This document shows, piece by piece, positions 53,565 to 63,425 of a DNA stretch of 64,000 nt. This DNA is from CAYJBH01 sp964370825 (GTDB lineage Bacteria; Bacillota; Clostridia; Oscillospirales; Ruminococcaceae). Where the stretch lies: assembly GCA_964370825.1 (NCBI GenBank), contig CAYJKY010000006.1, forward strand, positions 1 through 64,000, read 5' to 3'. The position numbers were made by a program, and so were the translations under genes. The notes under the pieces are model-generated. The model made no database searches. It worked only from the letters and a program-made list of their open reading frames with translations, and was not told where the DNA came from. Numbering within the stretch: the stretch's first letter is position 1; each line of letters begins with the position of its first letter.

Positions 53565-54953
53565 TTACATTTTATTGTAGGCTTCAAGATACCTGTTATA
53601 GTTATCCTCATAGCTATCTGTGCTAGGGGTAACCGATTTATACACATCCGGATATGTCGGTTTTATTCCGCTTATCATCTGTGCCACATGCACCCCACCC
53701 ATTACCGATGCCTGTTTAATCGGGTCGATTAGTAGTTCTTTTTGCATAATATCGCTCGCCATCTGAAGCCAGAATGGCGAGTTTATTATTCCGCCGGAAA
53801 TTAGTATCGCCTCCGGTTCCTTTGCGACCGAAGTTACAATGTCGTAGCACTGCCTGAGATTAAATAAAACCCCCTCCATCGTTGCATGAAACATGTCTAT
53901 AGGTCGGTGATGCGGTGTCAGTTCGTAGAAACCGCCTTTCGCTTTGTCATTCCAACCGGGCGATCGCTCCGAAAACAGAAACGGCAAAAACACCGGTAAG
54001 TTCTTTCTGTCGACGACTTGTTCCTCCAGCTCTCGGTAGGATATCTCCCTCGAAAAAAAGATATCTTTCGCCCAGTCGACACAGTTGCAGGCACCTGAGG
54101 TTGCTGCACCCACAAGATATGACACGGGAGAATAATAGCACCAGCTACCCGGCTTTTCCGGTATCATAGGTTCGTCGGTTGTCATGCGCAGTGCTCCGCT
54201 TGTACCGACCGACATTGTCATGCGCCCCTTTAAATTTCCACAGGAGGCAAGCTGATTAAGTCCTCCGTCGGCAAAGGCAAGAGTCACCGGAATTCCTGAC
54301 TTTACACCTAACAATGCAGATGCATTTTCGGTAAGAGGGCAGGTTGTTTCATAGTCTGCAATTTCCGGCAGTTGGCTTTGGCTTACGTCACACAGCTTCA
54401 GCATAAAGTCACTGTACTGTAGCATGTTGATGTCCATAAAAGCAGAGCCGGATGCAGTACAAACCGACGCAAGGTGTTTATCGGTGAGCTCATAGTGGAT
54501 ATAGCTTCCGAGGTCAGTGATGACGCTGTTTTTAATATCTGTGCCGGATTCTCTCAGCTGCATCACCTTATATGCCGGATATGCGGAGTGAACCAAACAA
54601 CCGGTGGTATGATATATTCTGTTAAAAAGCTCTCGATCGCTACGAATCCTCTCCGCCTGAGTCGATGCACCGGTATACTGCCAGCTGTATTCCTCGGCTA
54701 TAGGTTTCATCTTTTTATCGCATAGCAGAAGGCTGTGCCAGGTAGAGCCGATCGAGATAATGTCAATATTCTCTCCCTCGGCAACATTTCTTCCCACCCT
54801 ATACAGTGCCGATAAAATATCCTCCGGCTTTTGCATTAGAGATTTAGTGGTTGGCTTTTTATACTCCTCCGACTCCACCCTCTTCACCACATTATCGGAA
54901 AACAATAGCGCCTTTGCGGCACTGGTGCTCGCCTCAAGTGCCAGAATATTCAT
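53565..54953 (-). CDS. FGGY-family carbohydrate kinase, probable gluconate kinase
   Basis: 462 residues. N-terminal ATP site MNILALEASTSAAKALLF, then SIGSTWHSLLLCDKKMKP, AFADGGLNQLASCG and the C-terminal adenosine motif AILISGGIINSPFWLQM, typical of FGGY kinases (two actin-like domains). In an operon with 6-phosphogluconate dehydrogenase the natural substrate is gluconate. Three bases after the LarA-like gene. Last gene of the operon. Confidence 0.85.
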   Translation of the reverse strand: MNILALEASTSAAKALLFSDNVVKRVESEEYKKPTTKSLMQKPEDILSALYRVGRNVAEGENIDIISIGSTWHSLLLCDKKMKPIAEEYSWQYTGASTQAERIRSDRELFNRIYHTTGCLVHSAYPAYKVMQLRESGTDIKNSVITDLGSYIHYELTDKHLASVCTASGSAFMDINMLQYSDFMLKLCDVSQSQLPEIADYETTCPLTENASALLGVKSGIPVTLAFADGGLNQLASCGNLKGRMTMSVGTSGALRMTTDEPMIPEKPGSWCYYSPVSYLVGAATSGACNCVDWAKDIFFSREISYRELEEQVVDRKNLPVFLPFLFSERSPGWNDKAKGGFYELTPHHRPIDMFHATMEGVLFNLRQCYDIVTSVAKEPEAILISGGIINSPFWLQMASDIMQKELLIDPIKQASVMGGVHVAQMISGIKPTYPDVYKSVTPSTDSYEDNYNRYLEAYNKM

Positions 54954-54955
54954 CC

Positions 54956-56221
54956 TTAAAACTTCTCCTTATTTATCCATAGTCCGAGTGCGGGGTTTGG
55001 AATGTAATAAATCTCTTCGCCATCCGGCATGGTGTTGTAGCCATATTTAAGCTGTTCCGGGTCATAGAGATTTGACATCTCGTCAAAATCTGCGGCTATA
55101 AACCCTACCTGCTCTATCTCCGCTTTAGAAATGCTTTTCACAGCATAGGTTACGGAAAATCTTCCATCCGATGAACCATGGATAAGATGGGCGGCGGCTC
55201 CTTGATTTTCCTGCAAATCTTCATTATGCTCATAGTGGTCGATCACCTTTTCCCTACCACAGTAGCCGTACTTTCTAATAAGTGCATCACAGGTTTCATC
55301 CTCACCGAACTTGGTGATACCAGGTGCCAAAACAATAAGTTCTCCACCGTCGGCTATAGACATCCTTGTACGGTATACAGCCTTGTTTCCGAGCCATGTA
55401 CTCCTAAACTCCTTGGGCTCAAGGTAGACAACACACTTCTTTATCCCCTTTTCAACAAAGTGGATATTTTTTTGCTGTGAAAGCTCTATTGCCTGCTCCA
55501 GAACCTTCCTGTCATCCCCGATAAAAAGACCATGTGTGTCAATAACGCCTTCGTCGGCGGTGGTTACCGTCAGCACATAGAGTATCGGCAGATGTTTAAT
55601 AAAGTGCTCACAGGAATAATCAAACAATCTTCTTACCGGTGAATGATCCTTCCCCATCAATCTCTCCATGCCATAGAATGCGCCTATCATATGGGAGGAG
55701 TTTATCATGTTGGCGCCACCGACGCCTACAAAAATGTTTTTACTGTGGTTTGCCATTCCGATAACCTCATGTGGCACCACCTGTCCGATTGATAGTATAA
55801 GATCATAACTTTCATCGAGTAAAAGGCGATTAAGCTCCACCGCAACCGGAAATATCCAAACCCCTTCCGATATTTCCTCAACATAGTCGGACGGAACCTC
55901 TCCGATTTTCTTAACATCGTTACGCCAATCATGTACAATAAATTTATCATATGGTATGTCGCCAAACATGTTTTGCGCCTCTGCTGGCGTTACCGCCTCA
56001 TGTGTCCCGAGTGCCGGCAGAATATCAACCGAACACCCAATATTGTCAAGCAGATGATAATAGATGTTGGTTATCAACCCAGCATTGGAGTAGTAACGTG
56101 TAATATCGGGAGGAATTATCAGCACCTTGTTTAACCTTTTCCCCTCAATAGATTGCTTTATTGCATCGGTAATCTGTTCTACAGTAAGACTTTTATTCTC
56201 ACCGACAACATTTATATTCAT
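54956..56221 (-). CDS. LarA-family nickel-pincer hydroxyacid racemase/epimerase
   Basis: 421 residues of the LarA (DUF2088) family. Key residues: D39-x-T-R42, H74 (LGTHE), H151 (VVPHE), K161 (NHSKN) and H177 (SSHMIG). The spacings H151-K161 (10) and K161-H177 (16) equal those of H174-K184-H200 in Lactobacillus plantarum LarA, where Lys binds the pincer cofactor and His200 ligates Ni. Between gnd and a sugar kinase the likely reaction is 2-epimerisation of gluconate rather than lactate racemisation; the family includes such enzymes. Cofactor genes larB, larC and larE are not in the window. Confidence 0.87.
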   Translation of the reverse strand: MNINVVGENKSLTVEQITDAIKQSIEGKRLNKVLIIPPDITRYYSNAGLITNIYYHLLDNIGCSVDILPALGTHEAVTPAEAQNMFGDIPYDKFIVHDWRNDVKKIGEVPSDYVEEISEGVWIFPVAVELNRLLLDESYDLILSIGQVVPHEVIGMANHSKNIFVGVGGANMINSSHMIGAFYGMERLMGKDHSPVRRLFDYSCEHFIKHLPILYVLTVTTADEGVIDTHGLFIGDDRKVLEQAIELSQQKNIHFVEKGIKKCVVYLEPKEFRSTWLGNKAVYRTRMSIADGGELIVLAPGITKFGEDETCDALIRKYGYCGREKVIDHYEHNEDLQENQGAAAHLIHGSSDGRFSVTYAVKSISKAEIEQVGFIAADFDEMSNLYDPEQLKYGYNTMPDGEEIYYIPNPALGLWINKEKF

Positions 56222-56233
56222 TCCTTCACCTCT

Positions 56234-57685
56234 TTATACGTTGTAGGTAGATGCAGAAGTATTTCCGCCCTGACCTGTCCAGTTTGTGTGGAAGAATTCA
56301 CCTCTCTCCTTGTCTTTACGCTCATAGGTATGAGCACCAAAGTAATCACGCTGAGCCTGCAGTAGATTTGCGGGAAGATTTTCGGTTGTATATCCGTCAA
56401 GATAGGCCAATGCCGAGCTCATTGCCGGTACCGAAACGCCATGAAGAATTGCGGTTGAAACAACGCTTCGCCAGCTTCCGAGGCTCTCCTCAAGCTGTTT
56501 CTTGAAATATGGATCCAGTATCAGGTTTACGAGCTTGGGGTTCGCATCAAACGCGTTACGAATTTTGTCTAAAAAAGCCGATCGAATTATACAACCACCA
56601 CGCCACAACAGTGCAATGCCGGCATAATTCAAATCCCATCCATATGTTTTTGCGGCAACCATCATAAGAGCATATCCCTGTGCATATGATATTATCTTAG
56701 ATGCATACAGTGCCCTGCGAAGCTGCTCAATAAACTCCTTTTTGTCACCATTAAACTCAAGCTTATCACGTTTAAAAATGCTTGATGCTGCAGCCCTTTC
56801 CTCTTTTTGAGCCGAAAGGCATCTTGCGAAAACCGACTCGGCTATAAGTGTCAAAGCAACACCCTCGTCGAGTGCGCATACCGCCGTCCATTTACCTGTA
56901 CCTTTTTGTCCTGCGGTGTCTAAAATATTATCCACGGTAAATGAGCCGTCCTCGTCCTTGTGTGCAAGTATGTCACGAGTAATCTCTACAAGGTAGCTGT
57001 CAAGTTCGCCTTTATTCCATTCCTTAAAAACTTCATGCATCTCGAGCGCCGACATGCCAAGAACATCCCTCATAAGCTGATAGGTTTCACATATCAACTG
57101 CATATCGCCGTATTCAATTCCGTTGTGTACCATCTTCACAAAATGACCTGCACCGTCACTACCGACCCAGTCGCAACACGGTGTACCGTCCTCACTTTTT
57201 GCGGCAATTGCAGTAAATATGTCCTTAATCTCCGCCCATGCTTTAGGGCTTCCGCCCGGCATTAGCGAAGGTCCCTTTAATGCACCCTCTTCACCGCCGG
57301 AAACACCGCTCCCGACATATAGTCTTCCCTTGGATTCGACGTATGCGGTGCGCCTTATGCTGTCGGGGTAGTGGCTGTTGCCGCCGTCTATGATTATGTC
57401 GCCCTCCTCGGTAACCTCCAAAAGTTTTTCAATCATTTCATCGACAGCACCGCCCGCCTTTATCATCATAATAATTTTTCGTGGCGTTTTTAGATTATCG
57501 ACAAGCTCCTTTAAATCCTTTGCGGCGATAAAATTAAGCCCCTTTGCACGATTATTTACAAACCGTTCCGCCGTACTGTGGGTTCGATTGTATACAGCAA
57601 CGGTATAGCCTCTGGATTCGATATTCATTGCAAGATTTTCACCCATTACCGCGAGTCCTATCAACCCTATGTCTGCCTTTTGCAT
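56234..57685 (-). CDS. gnd: 6-phosphogluconate dehydrogenase, decarboxylating
   Basis: 483 residues, full length. NADP-binding GLAVMGENLAMNIESRGY, GSGVSGGEEGALKGPSLMPGG, catalytic Lys/Asn in FVKMVHNGIEYGDMQL and ALLWRGGCIIRSAFL. Converts 6-phosphogluconate to ribulose 5-phosphate and CO2. First gene of gnd-larA-like-kinase with promoter at 57719-57747. GAAAGGA precedes the ATG. Confidence 0.97.
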   Translation of the reverse strand: MQKADIGLIGLAVMGENLAMNIESRGYTVAVYNRTHSTAERFVNNRAKGLNFIAAKDLKELVDNLKTPRKIIMMIKAGGAVDEMIEKLLEVTEEGDIIIDGGNSHYPDSIRRTAYVESKGRLYVGSGVSGGEEGALKGPSLMPGGSPKAWAEIKDIFTAIAAKSEDGTPCCDWVGSDGAGHFVKMVHNGIEYGDMQLICETYQLMRDVLGMSALEMHEVFKEWNKGELDSYLVEITRDILAHKDEDGSFTVDNILDTAGQKGTGKWTAVCALDEGVALTLIAESVFARCLSAQKEERAAASSIFKRDKLEFNGDKKEFIEQLRRALYASKIISYAQGYALMMVAAKTYGWDLNYAGIALLWRGGCIIRSAFLDKIRNAFDANPKLVNLILDPYFKKQLEESLGSWRSVVSTAILHGVSVPAMSSALAYLDGYTTENLPANLLQAQRDYFGAHTYERKDKERGEFFHTNWTGQGGNTSASTYNV

Positions 57686-57718
57686 ATTATGTTTCCTTTC
57701 TACTTACCGTATGAGTCA

Positions 57719-57747
57719 ATTGTAACACTCTTTAAAATAACAGTCAA
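57719..57747 (-). promoter_or_regulatory. Sigma-A promoter of the gnd operon
   Basis: Minus strand: TTGACT (57742-57747), 17-base spacer, TACAAT (57719-57724), 33 bases before the gnd ATG. It lies against the 3' end of the ABC permease gene with no terminator visible between. Confidence 0.75.
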
Positions 57748-57778
57748 TACAAAAGATGTGTACAAGATAACCAAACTA

Positions 57779-60106
57779 TTATAATTTCCTGTTCACAATC
57801 CATATCGCTAACCACCCCACTGCTCCACACAACAACAAACCAAACAATCCGATAACACTTATAATACGGTTTGAAAAGTCAAAGAGGATGTAAAAACTTA
57901 AATATTTAAGTGGGTCAATACCCATATAGGTTAACACGACAGGCAGCAACAGCACAAGAGAGGATATCATTACCGTTAGGATGTAACTTGGCGCCTTGCT
58001 TGATACCCATATAATTATTGATGCTATTGCCATACATGCAAACACCCTTGTAATTAACATTAATAGCATTACAACAATAATCGGAATTATAAACGGAATA
58101 ATGTTGTACTCTGCAAGGCTGTTTGCCGGAGATGTGACGCCCGGGAAACCATAGTCTTTTGCTACCTGATAATATCGTGGAACCATTGAAGCAACGGCAA
58201 TAATACCGGCACTTATATATGCATTTCGAAGCTTTATTTTGCCGGTGTAACTCCTGCCGAGTGGCATCGCAGTGATTACCTTATTCATTCCACTTGTGCG
58301 TTCGTTCACCATAATTCCCGACAGCAAAAGTATTATCACCATCGTCGCAAAAATCAGCTCTTTAAGGCTTAAATCCCTCTCGTCAAATCCAAACAGTTTT
58401 TCGTATCCTGTTTCGTACACAACATGTGCACCAAAGGTGTTGTTCACCCTGATAACATTTTCTTCAAGTCGTCTAAAGGCCTGGTAATCCAGCATAAGCG
58501 CATAGTCTGAATACACCGCCATATTGTACTGTTCTAATGTTATTTCGTTGTTTTGCATCGCCTTTTCGGCATCTCTTATCGGCTTAAACTTTTCGAGCTG
58601 TTCGCTCATATATGCATCGCTCTCCTTGTCATACCGACCGGTTATAGCCTTTGCATGCTGTTCGTAAAACATCTCCTCCGGTGTTATATAATTTTCAAGT
58701 GTGTGTGCAGTATAAATTTGAAACCCGATCGCCGTCACAAGCAGTATAGCACCGCCATTTAATACAAGCAACTTATACCATTCGGTACGGTTTACTGTGG
58801 TGGGGCGGATTTTGAATTTGAATATTGTGGGCAATGAAATATTTTTGTTGCCGAGGAGTGTCATTTTCACAAAGCAATGCAAAAACAGCGCAGAAAAAAC
58901 GCCGAAAAACAACACACCCGAAACCGCCGCCACGATGTTAAGCTGTATCGGCATATTGTTTAACCAGTGCAGGTTGCGGTAGGAGCCGAGAATTTCGTCC
59001 GTCTGTAACAAACTTGCAAGGTTTGCGTATTTTATCACGTTTAGTGCATGGGTTGCCGGAATTAGACTGCGGATTATCAGATGCGCTAAAGGCATTACCA
59101 CCGACAGCAAAACACCGACAATAGTATTTTTTGCAATTAGCATGGCAAACAGCACCCATGCACCGCATATCACCGCCGCAAGCCATTTTGTTAGCAGGTA
59201 CAGTCCGAAATACTGCCCTACACTAATTTTCAAGGTGGATCGCATCAGGTAGGGAACCGATTGTATGGTGCGGTTTAAATCGCCGAGACCATAAACCACA
59301 CCGCAGTAGACAAGGTTCATTAAATACAGTGCCACCACTGCAAAAAGGATAACCACCGACACGGCACAAATTTTTGCAACGGCTGTATGTAATCGCCCTG
59401 CCGGCATGGCACGAATTAGTGAAAGACTGCCGTTTTCACGCTCCTGCCTAACCGCCGTAAAGCTGATTAATATCATAATAAAAATCAGGATAACATCGGT
59501 CATATAAAGATTAAGTGCGGTATATATTCCCATCTGCGGAAAGTAATCTATCACCGTGCCACTCATCCCCTCAAATGCCTTTGAGGTTGCCTCTATATTA
59601 TTCTGTGAATATCCACCCTCCTCGGCAAAGATGGAAATACCGGAGAGGGTTTTTGCACGTTCCTGTAGGTCGGCTAAAAACGTCTCATAGCCGACAACCG
59701 TTTCAACCTCGCTTAATATCTGTTTCAGAAAGTAGTATTCATCGTTAAAATTATCGGTGTATCGGATATAATCGCCCGACTCGTATAGCTCTTTATATCT
59801 TTCAAACTCCTGCCGATAGTCCTCACGCAATAGCCGGTCACCCTCCTCCTTATCGTAGGTGGCGACATACATTGCCTGTTCGATTTTTGCAATTGCGTCT
59901 ATTTGATTATTCAGCTCGATTACATATTCAAGCTGATGTTGCGGTGAAAGGTTTTCGAGTTCGTCTCCCATTTTGCGGTAATCAATGTTATCGTCTGCAG
60001 TCTGCATAAAGAGAAGTAGTAGATTAACCAGTAACAATGCCGATATGTAGATAATCAGCGTAGAGTTTGAAAACAGTTTTTGAAGTTCTCGGCAAACCAA
60101 TCTCAT
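57779..60106 (-). CDS. ABC-2 type permease with two fused, homologous halves
   Basis: 775 residues. Each half has an N-terminal membrane helix, a long charged extracytoplasmic stretch (about 35-195 and 470-585) and a block of membrane helices. Corresponding loops align: RENGSLSLIRAMPAGR (223-238) and RTSGMNKVITAMPLGR (603-618), and ETVVGYETF (135-143) and HVVYETGYEKLFGF (561-574). So it is an internal duplication giving a complete permease in one chain. Starts three bases after the ATPase gene; the two form one transporter. Confidence 0.83.
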   Translation of the reverse strand: MRLVCRELQKLFSNSTLIIYISALLLVNLLLLFMQTADDNIDYRKMGDELENLSPQHQLEYVIELNNQIDAIAKIEQAMYVATYDKEEGDRLLREDYRQEFERYKELYESGDYIRYTDNFNDEYYFLKQILSEVETVVGYETFLADLQERAKTLSGISIFAEEGGYSQNNIEATSKAFEGMSGTVIDYFPQMGIYTALNLYMTDVILIFIMILISFTAVRQERENGSLSLIRAMPAGRLHTAVAKICAVSVVILFAVVALYLMNLVYCGVVYGLGDLNRTIQSVPYLMRSTLKISVGQYFGLYLLTKWLAAVICGAWVLFAMLIAKNTIVGVLLSVVMPLAHLIIRSLIPATHALNVIKYANLASLLQTDEILGSYRNLHWLNNMPIQLNIVAAVSGVLFFGVFSALFLHCFVKMTLLGNKNISLPTIFKFKIRPTTVNRTEWYKLLVLNGGAILLVTAIGFQIYTAHTLENYITPEEMFYEQHAKAITGRYDKESDAYMSEQLEKFKPIRDAEKAMQNNEITLEQYNMAVYSDYALMLDYQAFRRLEENVIRVNNTFGAHVVYETGYEKLFGFDERDLSLKELIFATMVIILLLSGIMVNERTSGMNKVITAMPLGRSYTGKIKLRNAYISAGIIAVASMVPRYYQVAKDYGFPGVTSPANSLAEYNIIPFIIPIIVVMLLMLITRVFACMAIASIIIWVSSKAPSYILTVMISSLVLLLPVVLTYMGIDPLKYLSFYILFDFSNRIISVIGLFGLLLCGAVGWLAIWIVNRKL

Positions 60107-60109
60107 ACA

Positions 60110-60859
60110 CTACCCCTCTTCCCCAAAGATGTTAAGGTACACCTCCTCCAATCCTTTTCCGGGTGCGTGTTTATCTATCAGATTTTGGGGTGAATTCATA
60201 TCCACTATGTCACCACCTTTTAGCAGGATAACGCTATCAGCAACGCTCTCTATGTCGGATACCACATGGGTTGCGACAAGCACCACGCTGTCCTTTGCTA
60301 TCTCTGCCATAAGCTCCCGCAGTCGTACACGTTCCTTTGGGTCAAGCCCTGCCGTCGGCTCGTCCATAATCAGCAGTTTTGGGTCACCCATAATTGCTGT
60401 TGCGGCGAGCAAACGCTGTTTCATTCCGCCGGAATATGCCGAGAGCTTTTTTGAAAGCTCCCCCGACAGGTTCACACGCTTTGCAACCCGCTGTACCTCG
60501 GCAACGGTCTCCTTTTGCGGTATCTCCTTTAACGCCGCCATGTAGGATAGAAAATGTCCGCCGGTAAAGCCGTCGTAAAGCGTCTGTTGTTGCGGCATAA
60601 AGCCGAGCAAGGAACGAAACTCCTTGCCCATCTTAACCGTATCCTCACCTTTCCAACGTACCGTTCCGGAGGTCGGTTCAAGCCCTCCGGTTATTATGTT
60701 TATAAGGGTGGATTTGCCGGCACCGTTTGGGCCAAGCAAGCCATACAGACCGGTTTCAAGCTCGAAAGTAACACCATTAAGAGCGGACTTTACTCTCTTT
60801 GTCTTGCCGTATATTCCGGTTAAGGTGTAGTCCTTTTTTAGGTTTTTTATTGTTAACAT
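60110..60859 (-). CDS. ABC transporter ATP-binding protein
   Basis: 249 residues. Walker A LGPNGAGKST, Q-loop FMPQQQTLYDGFTG, signature LSAYSGGMKQRLLAATA, Walker B LLIMDEPTAGLDPKER and switch VVLVATHVVSDIE. CcmA/NatA-like branch. Six bases after the LytM gene and three before the permease. Energises the duplicated permease. Confidence 0.93.
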   Translation of the reverse strand: MLTIKNLKKDYTLTGIYGKTKRVKSALNGVTFELETGLYGLLGPNGAGKSTLINIITGGLEPTSGTVRWKGEDTVKMGKEFRSLLGFMPQQQTLYDGFTGGHFLSYMAALKEIPQKETVAEVQRVAKRVNLSGELSKKLSAYSGGMKQRLLAATAIMGDPKLLIMDEPTAGLDPKERVRLRELMAEIAKDSVVLVATHVVSDIESVADSVILLKGGDIVDMNSPQNLIDKHAPGKGLEEVYLNIFGEEG

Positions 60860-60865
60860 AATAAT

Positions 60866-62068
60866 TTACCTGTCGCCATAAGCAGGCAGTAACGGTTCGG
60901 GATTTACCCTTGCGCCGTTTTGTATTATCTCAAAATGCAGGTGCGGCGCTGTTGAATTTCCGGTGTCTCCAACCGTAGCTATGGGTTGCCCCTTTACCAC
61001 CACTTCGCCTGACGACACAAGCAGACTGCTACAATGTCCGTAAAGTGTTAAATTACCGCCACCATGGTCTACCATAACATATATCCCGTATCCATAATCG
61101 CTGTATATAGCCTTAACCACCTTTCCGCTGTTGGAGGCTACTATATTTTTGCCGTTAATGCTCTCTTGATAGGACCACTCGGTACCGACATCAATTCCGT
61201 TGTGGTCGTCCGGGCGACCCAAAAGTATTCTCGGGCCGAAACCGCTGGTTATCCTCGGGTAGCCGGGCACGGGCCAGGCATAGCCCTCTCCGATGTATTC
61301 AGTTCCGGTGCTGTTCTCTATAAGCTGTCGCAACTCCTCTTCATATTGTGCCTTTGCAGCGTTATACTGCTCTAATATTTTGTCGTTTTCCAGCTGTGTT
61401 GCGGCAGTTTCCGCCTCAATCTGGGAGAGTTCCTCATTCGCCAACATCAGGGTGTTTGCATATTCTTCATTTTTCTCCTGCAATGTACGCTCCTGTGCTT
61501 CAAGGTCGATAAGCTGTGCCGATAAAGCCTCCTCTCGCAAAGCTAAGTCAGCCGAAAGCTCTGCAAACTCTTCGATTAAAGTGTTATCCGCCTCGGCAAC
61601 TCTGGACATTGCGTCCGCCATCACTAAAAATTCTGAAAAGTTATTTACACCGAGCAGTACCGAAAGGTTGGAGGAGTTGTTGTAAATGTACATATACCTC
61701 AATCTATCCTCTAACAATTCTTTTGCCTGTGCGAGCTCCTGCTTGGTTATATCAATCTCCTGCCTGGTGGTGGTGATATCCGCTCTTTTAGCCGATATAT
61801 CATTAAAAAGTAAATCTAACTGTTGCTCCACAACAGCTATCTGGTTTTGTGTGTTTTCCTGCACCTGTGCCACTTCGGCCTTGTCAACTTCAAGCTGTGC
61901 CAACTCCGTTTTTAAATCCTCCAGTTCACCTGCAAGACTTTCCATCTGCTCCTTGGTAGAGGTTGCATGGGTGACGACTGCAAAAAAAACATAGAGTATA
62001 GCCGCAACTACGACGGTTATACAGAATTTTTTTAGCCTGATGTCCCTGTTGATAAACAACAAATTCAT
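60866..62068 (-). CDS. Membrane-anchored coiled-coil LytM (M23) peptidoglycan endopeptidase
   Basis: 400 residues: N-terminal membrane anchor (CITVVVAAILYVFFAVV), a long coiled coil (about 38-245) and a C-terminal M23 domain. Zinc and catalytic residues are intact: H289 and D293 in DHNGIDVG, H345 in TLYGHCSS, H376 and H378 in APHLHFEI, so it should be active, unlike EnvC. The architecture is that of EnvC/PcsB-type hydrolases. It sits directly upstream of the ABC ATPase in the same operon. Confidence 0.9.
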   Translation of the reverse strand: MNLLFINRDIRLKKFCITVVVAAILYVFFAVVTHATSTKEQMESLAGELEDLKTELAQLEVDKAEVAQVQENTQNQIAVVEQQLDLLFNDISAKRADITTTRQEIDITKQELAQAKELLEDRLRYMYIYNNSSNLSVLLGVNNFSEFLVMADAMSRVAEADNTLIEEFAELSADLALREEALSAQLIDLEAQERTLQEKNEEYANTLMLANEELSQIEAETAATQLENDKILEQYNAAKAQYEEELRQLIENSTGTEYIGEGYAWPVPGYPRITSGFGPRILLGRPDDHNGIDVGTEWSYQESINGKNIVASNSGKVVKAIYSDYGYGIYVMVDHGGGNLTLYGHCSSLLVSSGEVVVKGQPIATVGDTGNSTAPHLHFEIIQNGARVNPEPLLPAYGDR

Positions 62069-62083
62069 ATCGTCACCTACCCT

Positions 62084-63388
62084 TTAAACAAGCGGAATTT
62101 TGATGTAGTTTTCAAGCCCCTCGTGAAAATCCGTCTTTGTGATTGAAGAAAAAGAAAAAACTTGCACAGGAAAATTTACGGTTGAGCCGTCGTTTTGGGT
62201 AAAGGCAATACTTTCCATTTCTATTGAATCAGCAACAATATAGTTTTCATCGTTATAGCCGACAATCTCCACAAGAAGATTTTCCTCCTGTAGTTTCTCC
62301 GACTTCACCATAAGTTCGTGTGGATAAACTCCGCCACCGTTTAGCTCGGCATAAAATAACTTTTGGCTAAAGTCTGCGAGGGAAATATAGCATAAAAGTT
62401 TATTATCCACAATATAATCCAGTCCAACACCGGCCACCTCGCCGTCATACAGCCGTTCGTATATGACCGACTCCTGCCCTGTCCGCAGATCAACAATCTT
62501 TAGCTGAGTCGTCTTCCTGTCTAAAAGGTACAGCTTATCTGCCTGTGTCTTGTGCATTGCTGTCGCATTATTCCAGCTGTATAAAGGTTCGTGTTCTGTT
62601 CCGTCTGTCAGGTGCAGTACATATTCGTTGTCCATCGTAGCTATTTCGGAGGTGAGTGATTTTATTATCAGCTTATCATCAATCGTTCCCGCAATCTGAG
62701 GACTGATAAAATTTTCAAGTAGCTGTGTTGAATACTCGCCGGTAATTTGAGAAATCTGTGCTAAATGATATTCCACTTCTATTCCTTGCTCCGTCTGCAC
62801 CGTTATCTGCAAAATCAAAAAGAGATTTTCCTCGTTATATGCTATATTTCCGGTAGGTATTACATTGCTCTCAAAGGTTACAAGGGTTTCCCTGCCTGAG
62901 CCGTTGTAGGACATTTTTTCAATTCTCGGCAGTGCCGCCTCACCGAAATAGTCAAAATCTGCGGGCATAGCTCCGGAGTGAACAAGATATAAACTCTCAT
63001 TTATATCAAAGACATTAATTATATTTCCGGAGTATTCGGTATACGCATTACAGCTATCGTCGCTGTGGGTGCACTCCGGGCGATTACAGAGCACCGTCTG
63101 CACATTTGCCTCATAATCAATATAGTTTATCAGGGTTGCTGCATTTTGGTTTTGGGTAGTGAAATAAAGTCCATGCTCGGTGTTTGCACCGCCTAAAAAA
63201 AAGAATGTATCCAGCCGTATGTCACTTTTGTTATCCGGGTTATCCTGTTCGGTCGGCAGGGGTGAGGAGCTCACAGAGGTGGTGTCAGAGTTTTCATGCG
63301 GTGTACTGCTCTGCTCGGCTTTCTGCACACAGGCTGAGAGTGTGAGTGCAAGAATAATGGCTAATACGATTGTCTTCCCTAAATTCAT
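62084..63388 (-). CDS. Lipoprotein with beta-propeller-like repeats and C-x4-C-x-H-x4-C motif
   Basis: About 434 residues. MNLGKTIVLAIILALTLSAC is a lipoprotein signal with a lipobox ending at Cys20. LCNRPECTHSDDSCNAY repeats the C-x4-C-x-H-x4-C motif of the lipoprotein at 49989, and the remainder is a series of beta repeats (DUF5050-like). ATG 63388 is chosen because GAGG lies five bases upstream and the promoter at 63426-63454 fits; a longer frame to 63526 would cross that promoter. First gene of the LytM-ABC operon (15 bases to the LytM gene). Confidence 0.83.
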   Translation of the reverse strand: MNLGKTIVLAIILALTLSACVQKAEQSSTPHENSDTTSVSSSPLPTEQDNPDNKSDIRLDTFFFLGGANTEHGLYFTTQNQNAATLINYIDYEANVQTVLCNRPECTHSDDSCNAYTEYSGNIINVFDINESLYLVHSGAMPADFDYFGEAALPRIEKMSYNGSGRETLVTFESNVIPTGNIAYNEENLFLILQITVQTEQGIEVEYHLAQISQITGEYSTQLLENFISPQIAGTIDDKLIIKSLTSEIATMDNEYVLHLTDGTEHEPLYSWNNATAMHKTQADKLYLLDRKTTQLKIVDLRTGQESVIYERLYDGEVAGVGLDYIVDNKLLCYISLADFSQKLFYAELNGGGVYPHELMVKSEKLQEENLLVEIVGYNDENYIVADSIEMESIAFTQNDGSTVNFPVQVFSFSSITKTDFHEGLENYIKIPLV

Positions 63389-63425
63389 CACAGCCTCATT
63401 CGACGTTATTTTTGTTCCTTTTAAG

